Source: Thermoleophilia bacterium (GTDB lineage: Bacteria; Actinomycetota; Thermoleophilia; Solirubrobacterales; 70-9). From it: a stretch of DNA of 35,537 bases. Both the position numbers and the translations under genes were made by a program. Under the pieces are notes generated by a model. That model saw only the letters and a list, made by a program, of their open reading frames with translations. It was not told the origin of the DNA and made no database searches. Of the stretch, positions 17,278 through 25,328 are shown in pieces (the stretch's first letter is position 1; every line of letters begins with the position of its first letter). The stretch lies in contig JAENWU010000014.1 in NCBI GenBank assembly GCA_016649905.1, positions 1 through 35,537 of the forward strand. The letters run 5' to 3'.

Positions 17278-18345
17278 ATGACCTGCTCGAAGCTCGCTCG
17301 AATCTCCTGGGTCGCGACGACCGCGATCTGCGTCGTGCTCGCCGGCGCCGGCTGCGCCGAGGCAGGCGCTCCCGGCGCCGGTGCATCGGCGGTTCATTGC
17401 GAGCCCCCGCTACAGCCCCAGGCCCCGCCCGAGCGAGCCACCGGAGGGCTCACGGTCGGGATCGATGGCGGCTACGGGAGCTGGACAGCGTGTGAAACGA
17501 GGCACCGCGCCGCGCTGGGTGCGGTGATCACCCGCCACGAGTGGTCCGCCGAGGCAGCCGTGAGCGCGCAGGACGCGCTCGTCTACAAGGCGGCCGCCAA
17601 GGCGCGTACGCGCATCCACGCGCTCCTGGGCGCGAATGACCTGGGCGATCCGGACGAGTACCGGCAGTTCGTCGTCGCTTTCATCCGCCGCTATGGAACC
17701 GGGGGCAGCTTCTGGGAAGAGCATCCCAAGCTCGATGCTCGCCGGTACGCGATCAGAACCTTCGAGCTGGGGAACGAGCCCTACTTCGGAGAGATGACGG
17801 CGGACGAGTACGCCGACGCCGTCCGTCCCACGCTCGAGCGGGTCAATCGCCTGCGCCTTCCCGCGAGGATCGTCCTGGCGAGCCGGGTCAGCGGGACCGA
17901 CGCGTCGTGGATGGAAGACCTCTACGAGGAGATTCCCCGCCTCAACTCCCTCTTTTACGCGTTCGCCGACCATCCCTATTGGTACGGACACGATCCGGCC
18001 GAGGCGGGAGGCGAAGGACCGTTCCAGCGCGTCGCGATCCTGCGCAGGAAGATGGACGCGTTCGGTGCCCCCGCGAAGCCGATATTCATCACCGAGTACG
18101 GAGAGTCGACCGGGGACTGCGGCGAGAACTGCGTCTCGGAGGCCACCCAAGCGCGGCACCTTCGCAGGATGATCCGGTTCTGCCAGCGGCCGGAGATGCG
18201 CATCGAGCTGCTTTCCGTCTACCAGTTGATCGACCGCGGTACGGAAAGCGACGATCGTGAGCTGCAGTTCGGCCTTCTGCGCCAGAACGGGTCGCAGAAG
18301 GCCGCTTACGGAGTGGTTCGCGCGGCGATATCCGGGGCTTTCTGA
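17278..18345 (+). CDS. Secreted glycoside-hydrolase-like (clan GH-A-like) lipoprotein
   Basis: Signal/lipobox VLAGAGCAEAG; FELGNEPYFGE (NEP acid/base) and IFITEYGESTGDC (nucleophile-like Glu). Confidence 0.7.
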   Translation: MTCSKLARISWVATTAICVVLAGAGCAEAGAPGAGASAVHCEPPLQPQAPPERATGGLTVGIDGGYGSWTACETRHRAALGAVITRHEWSAEAAVSAQDALVYKAAAKARTRIHALLGANDLGDPDEYRQFVVAFIRRYGTGGSFWEEHPKLDARRYAIRTFELGNEPYFGEMTADEYADAVRPTLERVNRLRLPARIVLASRVSGTDASWMEDLYEEIPRLNSLFYAFADHPYWYGHDPAEAGGEGPFQRVAILRRKMDAFGAPAKPIFITEYGESTGDCGENCVSEATQARHLRRMIRFCQRPEMRIELLSVYQLIDRGTESDDRELQFGLLRQNGSQKAAYGVVRAAISGAF

Positions 18346-18400
18346 GCACTCATCCGCCGGCTTGGTTCGCTCCTTCTCGCCCGGCCAATACTTCGCCGAG

Positions 18401-18820
18401 CTACCGAGGGGATGAGGATCCTTCGCTCTCCATTTCCTCGGCGAGCCCGGGGTGGTTGTACGGCCCCGGTTCGCGCAGTGCATCGATCACCTGCCGGCGG
18501 GTGGGCACATTCCCCGGGTCGGGCGGGTACCAACTCGGCGAGATATAGCCGTGCCGACCCTGCACGATCACCAATAGCTCTCCCTCGGTCAGCTTGTGGA
18601 TCTGGTCGTCGGGCCTACCGAGGTGGGTCACGATCGTCAACTCCGACGCCTCGTCGTCGACGAGGATCGGGTAGTGGGAGGCGACCAGGTCGCCATCGTT
18701 GTCGCTGACCAGAACGGCCCACGGGTTATCGCGGATCAGCTGGCGAACGACGTCAGGGTCGTCGCTGGAAGATGTCGGGTTGGATCGCATCGCGCCAGAT
18801 TCTGACGACCCACCCGGCAC
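18401..18820 (-). pseudogene. FMN-binding PaiB-like protein, C-terminally truncated
   Basis: LIRDNPWAVLVSDNDGDLVASHYPILVDDE...THLGRPDDQIHKLTEGELLVIVQGRHGYISPSWYPPDPGNVPT, then unrelated RRQVIDALREPGPYNHPGLAEEMESEGSSSPR where PaiB continues. Confidence 0.65.
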
Positions 18821-18835
18821 CCAGGCTGTCCTCAG

Positions 18836-19111
18836 CTAACGCTTGACGACGTTGTGAATCTCCAGCACCTCCGGCTCGCCGGGATCGATTCCGACCTCGG
18901 CGAGGATCGGCATCAATCGCTCGCCGAATGCCGCGAGTTGCTCTCGGTTATCCCAGATCTCACTGACGCGAAGACTTCCATCGCTACCGAAGCAGACGTG
19001 GTAGTCGAGTCCATCGGGAGGGAAGACACCGGCATCTTCGAGCTTGCGGATGCTCTCGTCGTACTGTGCCGCCGTCAGGCTTGCGGGGGCGAAGCGGATA
19101 AGGACGCTCAT
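18836..19111 (-). CDS. Small hypothetical protein (dimeric alpha-beta barrel-like)
   Basis: MSVLIRFAPASLTAAQYDESIRKLEDAGVFPPDGLDYHVCFGSDGSLRVSEIWDNREQLAAFGERLMPILAEVGID. Confidence 0.65.
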   Translation of the reverse strand: MSVLIRFAPASLTAAQYDESIRKLEDAGVFPPDGLDYHVCFGSDGSLRVSEIWDNREQLAAFGERLMPILAEVGIDPGEPEVLEIHNVVKR

Positions 19112-19244
19112 CGAGCTACTCCTTCGGTCGGGTTCCAACCGACCCTATCCGCGCGCGTGCGAATCGGCTAGGGGCGGGAAACCTCCCCGAAGAATCCTCA
19201 TCCGCCCTCGTTGACGGCTTGGGCCGTCTGGAGGACTGATCGAC

Positions 19245-19609
19245 ATGCTCGCTAAACGCCTCGCTCGCTTCCTGTCGGTTCCCCTCGCGCTCGCCTGCGC
19301 ATGGGCCGCCCTCGGGGCGTCCGCCGCCTCGGCGGTGCCGATCACCATCGGGCAGGTCGGCACTCTCCGCCGCTTGCGGAGACGCCTCCGACGCTGTTCG
19401 CCCCTCCGACCCAGACCCGTCGGGTCCCGAACCTCTCAGGCAAGAAGCTGAAAGCGGCCAAGAAACAGATCCGGGCCGCCGGCTGCAAGGTCGGAAAAGT
19501 GACGAAGAGGAAAGGCGGCACGGCCATAGGCGGCACGGTCTCGGCGCAGAGGCCCAAAGCCAGGAAGACCGTCCCAGCGGGCACCGCGGTCGCGGTCACG
19601 CTGGGCTGA
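19245..19609 (+). pseudogene. Secreted PASTA-domain protein, frameshifted
   Basis: Signal peptide MLAKRLARFLSVPLALACAWAALGASAASAVPITIGQVGTL in one frame; RVPNLSGKKLKAAKKQIRAAGCKVGKVTKRKG...VSAQRPKARKTVPAGTAVAVTLG (PASTA) in another, with the break near 19360. Confidence 0.7.
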
Positions 19610-19652
19610 GCCGCCCCGCGGCGCGTCGCTCCTTATAGGGCCGCGCCACCGG

Positions 19653-20456
19653 TCAGACTTTGTAGCCCCCGTCGACGCTGATCACCTGGCCGGTGATCCC
19701 GGCGGCATCGGGGCTGGCGAGGAGCACCGCCATCGGCACCAGCTCGCGCGGCTCCAGGACTCGACCCTGGACGGTCTGGGCCTCGGCCTTGGTCGCGGCC
19801 GCCACGGCACCGTCGCTGCCGCCCCAGTTGAGCAGCGCGGTGTCCGTCCACCCCGGGCAGAGGCAGTTGACGGTGATCTCCGCCGGCACCTGGTACGCCA
19901 GCGCGCGGGTGAAGCCGACGAGCCCGTGCTTGGCGGCGCTGTACGCGATCATGCCGCCGCCGTGATTGGCGTATCCGGACCCGATGTTGACGACGCGCCC
20001 GTAGCCTCCCTCGACCATGTGAGGCAGTGCCGCCCGCGAGGCGTAGTAGGCGGTGGTCAGGTTGAAGAAGACGTTCTGCTCGAACAGCTCGTCGTCGTGA
20101 TCGAGGGCGACCAGCTTCTCGACCTCGCCGATCAGGCCGCCGACGTTGTTGACGAGGACGTCGACGCGGCCGAGCCGCGCGTGCGTCTCCTCGATGGCCC
20201 GTTTCAGCGCCTGGCCATCCATGCAGTCGACGACGAGCGCGAGCCCGTCGCCACCGAGCTCCCGTGAGTCGGCGACCACGGCGTCCAGCTCGTCCTCGCT
20301 GCGCGAGATGACGGCGACCGTCGCCCCCTCGGCGGCGAGGCCGAGGGCGATCGCCCGGCCGATCCCGCGACCGCCGCCGGTGACGATCGCGACGCGATCG
20401 CGCAGCCTTCCACCCGCGTGGCGCGCGAAGGTCGCCGCCGGTGCCTCTGAAGCCAT
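19653..20456 (-). CDS. SDR family oxidoreductase
   Basis: AIVTGGGRGIGRAIALGLA, VNNVGG, YSAAKHGLVGFTRALAYQ, ITGQVISVDGGYKV. Confidence 0.94.
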   Translation of the reverse strand: MASEAPAATFARHAGGRLRDRVAIVTGGGRGIGRAIALGLAAEGATVAVISRSEDELDAVVADSRELGGDGLALVVDCMDGQALKRAIEETHARLGRVDVLVNNVGGLIGEVEKLVALDHDDELFEQNVFFNLTTAYYASRAALPHMVEGGYGRVVNIGSGYANHGGGMIAYSAAKHGLVGFTRALAYQVPAEITVNCLCPGWTDTALLNWGGSDGAVAAATKAEAQTVQGRVLEPRELVPMAVLLASPDAAGITGQVISVDGGYKV

Positions 20457-20524
20457 CTCGAACCTCCTGTCGGGTGACCGCGTCGAACGAGTCGAACGTA
20501 GCGCGGCCAGGAACTGCCGGAGGC

Positions 20525-21313
20525 TCAGCGTTCGAACCAGGCCCGTCGTTCCTCCAAGGGCCGGGAGAGGTAATCGCGGAGCGCCGGCGCGGCTTCGGGT
20601 GATTGCTTCGCCCGGTAGGCACTGTCGAGCTCGAAGTCCAGCGCGACCGAGAGCGGCACGCCCTGGCTCTGGTAGACGATCTTCTTCGCCATCGCGACGG
20701 CGGTCCGCGGCAGAGTCGCCATCCGTTCGGCGATCTCCATCGCCGTCGCCAACGCGTCTGGCTCGAGCAGCTCGAGGAGGCCGACCTCGTACGCCTCCTC
20801 CGGCGTCAGCGCCCTGGCGCCGGCGCCGAGCAGCATCGCCTTTCCCGGGCCGATCATCCGCGCCATCCGGGTCAGGCCGGTGCCGCCGGGCACTATCCCG
20901 AGCCTGGTCTCGATCAGCCCGTAACGGTGGTCAGCCCGTTCGCCGACACGGATGTCGGCGGAGAGGGCGAACTCGAAGCCGACGCCCATCGCGTCGCCGT
21001 TGAGGGCGGCGACGATCGGCATCGGCGCCTTGTTCATGTTCTGGGTGAGCAGATGGATCCGGCGGCTGCGGACCGGCGACTCGACAGGCCCCTCCGGCTC
21101 GACCTGCTTGACGAGGATCCCGTCGACATCGAAGTGAGTGATGAACTTGCCCGGCCGGCCCCCGGCGAGGACGACGGCCGGGACCTGGCGCGCCGTCCAT
21201 TCGGCGACGAGCTTCTCGAGCTGGCCGATGTCCTCATCGGTGTAGTAGTTCATCGGCGGCCGGTCGAACCGCGCGACGATGACCCCGTCGTCTCCTTCGG
21301 TGACCTTCCACAT
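20525..21313 (-). CDS. Enoyl-CoA hydratase/isomerase family protein
   Basis: MWKVTEGDDGVIVARFDRPPMNYYT...PIVAALNGDAMGVGFEFALSADIRVGE...YGLIETRLGIVPGGTGLTRMARMIGPGKAM. Confidence 0.92.
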   Translation of the reverse strand: MWKVTEGDDGVIVARFDRPPMNYYTDEDIGQLEKLVAEWTARQVPAVVLAGGRPGKFITHFDVDGILVKQVEPEGPVESPVRSRRIHLLTQNMNKAPMPIVAALNGDAMGVGFEFALSADIRVGERADHRYGLIETRLGIVPGGTGLTRMARMIGPGKAMLLGAGARALTPEEAYEVGLLELLEPDALATAMEIAERMATLPRTAVAMAKKIVYQSQGVPLSVALDFELDSAYRAKQSPEAAPALRDYLSRPLEERRAWFER

Positions 21314-21416
21314 GGGGCAGGAGGATATTGCGCCGAACGAGCGGGCAATCAAGAGTCCGCTTGCGGATCTGCGCTGGAACGCAGCTCGAAGGAGCGGCGC
21401 TAGGCTTTGATCGGCC

Positions 21417-21584
21417 ATGCAGCGACGCGAGAAGGACACCCCCTCCCCCGCCGAAACCGCTGAGGCGGTGCGGGTTCGGCGGCTGCGCGAAGACGCACGC
21501 CGTCCGATCAGCGTGAACTTGGCCGAGGGCATCGCTCTCAGCCACAAGCTGATGCGGTTCACGGGAGCGGCACGCAGCAGTTGA
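21417..21584 (+). CDS. Small (55 aa) partner protein of the downstream nucleotidyltransferase, antitoxin-like
   Basis: MQRREKDTPSPAETAEAVRVRRLREDARRPISVNLAEGIALSHKLMRFTGAARSS*; its stop overlaps the next start (TTGA). Confidence 0.6.
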   Translation: MQRREKDTPSPAETAEAVRVRRLREDARRPISVNLAEGIALSHKLMRFTGAARSS

Positions 21585-22057
21585 GCGAACCGGCCTTCGA
21601 TGAGCTGCTTCGGCGCCTCGCAGAAGCAGAAGTCGAGCTCGTCGTCATCGGCGGGCTGGCGGTGAACGCCTGGGGTGTCGTGCGAGGGACCAAGGACGTC
21701 GACGTGGTGGTCGCTCCCGACCCCGACAACCTCAAGCGGGTGGCCGAGGTCGCGGTCGCCGCCGGTGGGCGCGTTCAGAAAGGCGAAGCCCTGCTCGGAA
21801 GCCAAATTTCGATTGCCTCGGCACTGGCGAGTGGTGAACAGGTTGCAATCGAGACCGACCTCGGTCGACTTGACGTAGTCCAGGGCCTTGACGGTGTTCC
21901 GAGCTACGCCGACCTGCGTCTGCGGGCAAGCGAGGCAGAGATCCTCGGCGTCACGGTCGCCGTTTGCTCGATCGACGACCTGAAGACGATGAAGAAAGCC
22001 GCGGGACGCACCCGTGACCTCGCCGACCTCGAGGACCTCGAAGCCGCGAGCAGCTGA
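21581..22057 (+). CDS. Nucleotidyltransferase-like protein (AbiEii/MNT-like fold)
   Basis: ELVVIGGLAVNAWGVVRGTKDVDVVVAPDPDNLKRVAEV...DLGRLDVVQGLDGVPSYADL...CSIDDLKTMKKAAGRTRDLADLEDL. Confidence 0.8.
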   Translation: MSEPAFDELLRRLAEAEVELVVIGGLAVNAWGVVRGTKDVDVVVAPDPDNLKRVAEVAVAAGGRVQKGEALLGSQISIASALASGEQVAIETDLGRLDVVQGLDGVPSYADLRLRASEAEILGVTVAVCSIDDLKTMKKAAGRTRDLADLEDLEAASS

Positions 22058-22180
22058 TGCGGCTCAATCCGCGCTTCAGGTAGTCGGCCGCAAGGGCGGA
22101 TGCACGGAACGCCCTGAAAATCGCCTAACTGGACGGGACAAAGTCGGGTGCGCCACGCGGCTCGCCGCAGATGTGGGCTT

Positions 22181-22558
22181 CTAGTGCTCGGCGGCCTTCT
22201 CGCGCGCCTCGCCCTTCTCCTCGAGGGTCATCGCGCCGGGGTGGCCGTCTCCCGGCCAGGGGCTGAGGATCAGCAGCAGGCGCGAATCGGATCGCGCCGC
22301 GACCGTGTGGCGCTCGCCCGGCTCGAACTCGAGGAGGTGGCCCGGTACCCCCGACACGCTCTCCCCGCTCGGCATCGAAACCTCGACCTGCCCCTCGATG
22401 ACGACGACTCGCGCCCGCTCGTGCACCTCGTGCTCCTGCAGCTCCTCCCCGGCTGGGAGGTACAGGAGGATCGTCCGCGCATCGTCCGCCGAGGCGAGGA
22501 TCTCCGGTTGGTGCGGTTCGACCCCGACCGTCCTCAAATCCCAACTTTGCATCTCCAC
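22181..22558 (-). CDS. Cupin-domain protein
   Basis: LLYLPAGEELQEHEVHERARVVVIEGQVEVSMPSGESVSGVPGHLLEFEPGERHTVAARSDSRLLLIL. Confidence 0.82.
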   Translation of the reverse strand: MEMQSWDLRTVGVEPHQPEILASADDARTILLYLPAGEELQEHEVHERARVVVIEGQVEVSMPSGESVSGVPGHLLEFEPGERHTVAARSDSRLLLILSPWPGDGHPGAMTLEEKGEAREKAAEH

Positions 22559-22645
22559 CCTCCTTCGTCGTGACTCGCCCTCGCCAAAGATTATCCAACC
22601 GGTGACAAACGTTGACCGCTTGCGGCACCTGGGAACTGAACGACC

Positions 22646-23160
22646 ATGACGGCCAAACGCCTCGCTCGCGTCCTGTCAATCCCCATCGCGCTCGTCTGCG
22701 CATGCGCCACCCTCGGGGCGCCTGTCGCCTCGCGGCGCTGGTCACCGTCGGGCAGGTCGCGCCTCGACGGGCCCCATCGAATGGAGCACCCAGGCCGGCA
22801 TCACCCCGCTCCCGAACGCGAAACTCAAGGTCGTTCGCCCAGGACCAGGCCTCAACCAGTTCACCGTTGTCGGCGAAAGCAAAGTCGGGACCCAGACCAG
22901 CCAACAGATCGGGACCTTCGTGGCGGAAAACTCTCGGTCTCCGCGGTCGTGCTACCGCGTCCGACGGTCACGTCTGTCAGCCCGGCGAGCGGCGGCACCG
23001 CCGGCAAAACCGCGGTGACGATCAAAGGCGAAGACCTCCTCCTCCTCCTCCTCGTCAAATCGGTGTCCTTCGGGGGCGTGCCCGCCGAGTCGTTCAGCGA
23101 AGACTCCGACACCCAGGCCACCGCCGTCGCCCCCCCTGGAATGAGGTCAGCGCTCGGATA
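22646..23160 (+). pseudogene. Secreted IPT/TIG-domain protein, multiply frameshifted
   Basis: Signal peptide MTAKRLARVLSIPIALVCACATLGAPVA; VTVGQVAP in a second frame; PIEWSTQAGITPLPNAKLKVVRPGPGLNQFTVVGESKVGTQTSQQIGTFVAENS in a third; PTVTSVSPASGGTAGKTAVTIKGEDLL...VKSVSFGGVPAESFSEDSDTQATAVAPP (IPT/TIG) back in the first. Confidence 0.72.
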
Positions 23161-23514
23161 GACCTGCCGCACCTCACCGAGAGGGCCTGGAGCAGCTCTC
23201 CGCCTTCTTCCAGATCGCCAGCGGCCTGTTGACTGTCGAGGTCGTCCTCTGGATCATCGCCATCGCATCGACCGCGTAGAATTGACCCATGGGCCAGACT
23301 GCCTCACCCACTCCCCCCCCCAGAGCCAAAGCGTCCGAGCCCGATGCAGGTCGAGACGCGCGGACTCTCGCTCGGTAAGGCCAAGTAGCTCCTCTCCGTG
23401 AAGGCCAAGGGGCGAGTGGGGCGCCCTTCGCGCTGGCCGCTCGGCGGACAGTCCGCCTGTGTGCCAGATGGACCGGAAGTTATTTCTACATCGGGGTCAT
23501 TGGATGATGCGTTC

Positions 23515-23532
23515 GGTACCAGGAGCGGTACC
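23515..23532. repeat. GGTACC-AGGAGC-GGTACC, site 1 of 3 (candidate recombination core site)
   Basis: Read directly: ttcGGTACCaggagcGGTACCgcg; same architecture as 27264 and 30824. Confidence 0.7.
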
Positions 23533-23554
23533 GCGAAGCAGAACCTCCCAATCC

Positions 23555-23977
23555 TCAGTGGCGTGAGGAGACCTGTGCGTCGGCGCTACTGATTTGCCAG
23601 CGGACTCCCGGCCCGAACTCGAGGACGACGCCGCCGGGAGTGTTCAGCTCCCAGTTCGGCGGATCATCGTCGGCTTCGCGGGCGGCTGGCTTCACGTCGA
23701 GCAGCGAGCCATCGGAGAGCTTGCAGCGCAACTCGCCGGTCTCCTCGTCGATGTCGGCGTCTTCGATCGCGCGCCCGACCAGCTTGGCGGGGTCCGACGG
23801 CGACCAATCGGCGTCCTGGGTTGCGAGCCGCCAGAGGCCGCCTTGCGAGTCGCGGATCTCGACGTGGAGAACATCGGGATAGGCGAGGCGCGCATCGACA
23901 ACCGTCCCTCGCATCGAGCGAAGGACGTTCATCGGGGAAGCATCTAGGGCTATGACACTGGCCATCGGCCTCTCCAT
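23555..23977 (-). CDS. Hypothetical protein
   Basis: 140-aa ORF MERPMASVIALDASPMNVLRSMRGTVVDARLAYPDVLHVEIRDSQGGLWRLATQDADWS...; overlaps the upstream 63-aa ORF by 28 nt. Confidence 0.65.
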   Translation of the reverse strand: MERPMASVIALDASPMNVLRSMRGTVVDARLAYPDVLHVEIRDSQGGLWRLATQDADWSPSDPAKLVGRAIEDADIDEETGELRCKLSDGSLLDVKPAAREADDDPPNWELNTPGGVVLEFGPGVRWQISSADAQVSSRH

Positions 23978-24141
23978 TGTCGCAGCCAGGCCACCAGTTC
24001 GCCATAGCTCATGTGCTCCCGCGCGCCGCCGGAGGCCTTCTCGGCGTGCAGCGCCTCGCTGGCTGCATAGCGCTCCCGGGCAGTCAGACCGGCCTCCTTG
24101 CAGGCCTGCCGAAACTGCTTGATGTCGCGCTTCCTGGTCAA
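23950..24141 (-). CDS. Small hypothetical protein (63 aa)
   Basis: MTRKRDIKQFRQACKEAGLTARERYAASEALHAEKASGGAREHMSYGELVAWLRQWRGRWPVS; ATGA overlap with the hicB-like stop. Confidence 0.6.
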   Translation of the reverse strand: MTRKRDIKQFRQACKEAGLTARERYAASEALHAEKASGGAREHMSYGELVAWLRQWRGRWPVS

Positions 24142-24353
24142 ACGGAACGCGAGCTTAAATCGATACCGCGCACCTCCCCCTCCTCCTCCAGCACCTCGAG
24201 GTATCCCTTGATGGCGTCCTCGGCCATCGTCAGAGCTTCATCGCGGGTCTCACCCTGGGTATGGCAGCCCGGCAGAGCCGGAACCGACACGCTGAAGCCG
24301 CCCTCTTCTCCGGGCTGCAGCACGACCTCGAACTCGTGGGATTTAGCCATCAT
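24138..24353 (-). CDS. HicB-like antitoxin (orphan)
   Basis: MMAKSHEFEVVLQPGEEGGFSVSVPALPGCHTQGETRDEALTMAEDAIKGYLEVLEEEGEVRGIDL; classic HicB motif. Start set at 24353; the longer ORF reaches 24455. Confidence 0.85.
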   Translation of the reverse strand: MMAKSHEFEVVLQPGEEGGFSVSVPALPGCHTQGETRDEALTMAEDAIKGYLEVLEEEGEVRGIDLSSRSV

Positions 24354-24489
24354 CAAATGCAGCCCGGCGAGCCCGACAGGACCGATCAACTCGACCGGTA
24401 CTTGACAGAGATCGTCAAGGACTGATTTCGCCCCTGCTCGCAGGCGCAGTTGCAATCGCAGCCGTCGTGATGGTCGCGGTAGTGGTTGG

Positions 24490-25050
24490 TTGGTTCATGT
24501 ACTGATCTCCTGCTGCGCCGGCGGGGGCTTCGGGACGCGCACGCACTGCGCGAACGAGGAAGAGACCGTCTTCGAGCAGATGCGGCCGATCATCGTCAAC
24601 GGCCTCGACGCCATCGCCACCCGCCAGGATCTCCTCGATCGATCGATCGTCCTGCGGCTGCCGACGATCTCACGGCGCTTCACTGAGAAGAACTGCGGGA
24701 TCGATTCGCCGCACTCGCGCCGCTGGTGCTTGGTGCTCTTGCCGATGCTGTTGCGGTCGGCCTCGCGCGCTTGCCGCATGTGGAGGTGCCCGACCTCCCA
24801 CGCATGGCGGACTTCGGGAGGTGGGTGACTGCGGCCGAGCCGAGCTTCGGCTGGGACGAGGGCACCATCCTCGCCGCGTTCGAGGAGAACCAGGCGTCAG
24901 CCCTTCGCACCAGCCTGGAGGGCAGCTTGCTGGCCACGGCGATCCAGAGGCTCCTCGCGGACAGCGGGGAGATCGGCGCGACCCCGACCGACCTCTACGA
25001 GTCGCTGTCCTTCAAGATCGCCGAGGATCAGAGGCGGGCAAGGGCCCCCC
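24490..25050 (+). pseudogene. Phage/plasmid-type ATPase (primase-helicase-like) C-terminal remnant with frameshift
   Basis: GFGTRTHCANEEETVFEQMRPIIVNGLDAIATRQDLLDRSIVLRLPTIS in frame 24490, then DRFAALAPLVLGALADAVAVGLARLPHVEVPDLPRMADFGRWVTAAEPSFGWDEGTILAAFEEN in a different frame; break near 24700. Confidence 0.7.
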
Positions 25051-25051
25051 G

Positions 25052-25306
25052 ATGTCCACGAGAACGGTGCGGACGATGACGACCGTGATCGAAGACGGGC
25101 TTCTCAAGCCCGCCGAGGTCTGCAAGCTCCTCGCCGTCTCGCGCACCTGGGTCTACGCGGCAGCTGCCGAGGGGCGCATTCCAGCGATCCGCCTCGGAGG
25201 CCCAGAAGGGCCGCTGCGATTCGTTCGTGCCGATGTCGAGCGGTGGCTGCAGGACGCACGCGCAGAGTGGACGCCTGGCCGGAGCCAATCCGGCCAAGCG
25301 GCCTGA
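25052..25306 (+). CDS. Excisionase/AlpA-like HTH protein
   Basis: MSTRTVRTMTTVIEDGLLKPAEVCKLLAVSRTWVYAAAAEGRIPAIRLGGPEGPLRFVRADVERWLQD, directly upstream of the integrase. Confidence 0.85.
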   Translation: MSTRTVRTMTTVIEDGLLKPAEVCKLLAVSRTWVYAAAAEGRIPAIRLGGPEGPLRFVRADVERWLQDARAEWTPGRSQSGQAA

Positions 25307-25328
25307 GGGCAGCGGAAACGCGGTAGGC

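Noticed and set aside
22345-22350. Isolated GGTACC hexamers (e.g. near 9826, 15075, 18527, 22345)
   Set aside because: Single copies without the N6-spaced partner; treated as background occurrences.
23311-23320. Poly-C tract near 23.31 kb as a phase-variation switch
   Set aside because: It lies in a degraded stretch with no convincing ORF depending on it.
23281-23510. Short ORFs between the IPT/TIG remnant and site 1
   Set aside because: No recognisable domains, interrupted frames; probably non-coding or decayed sequence.
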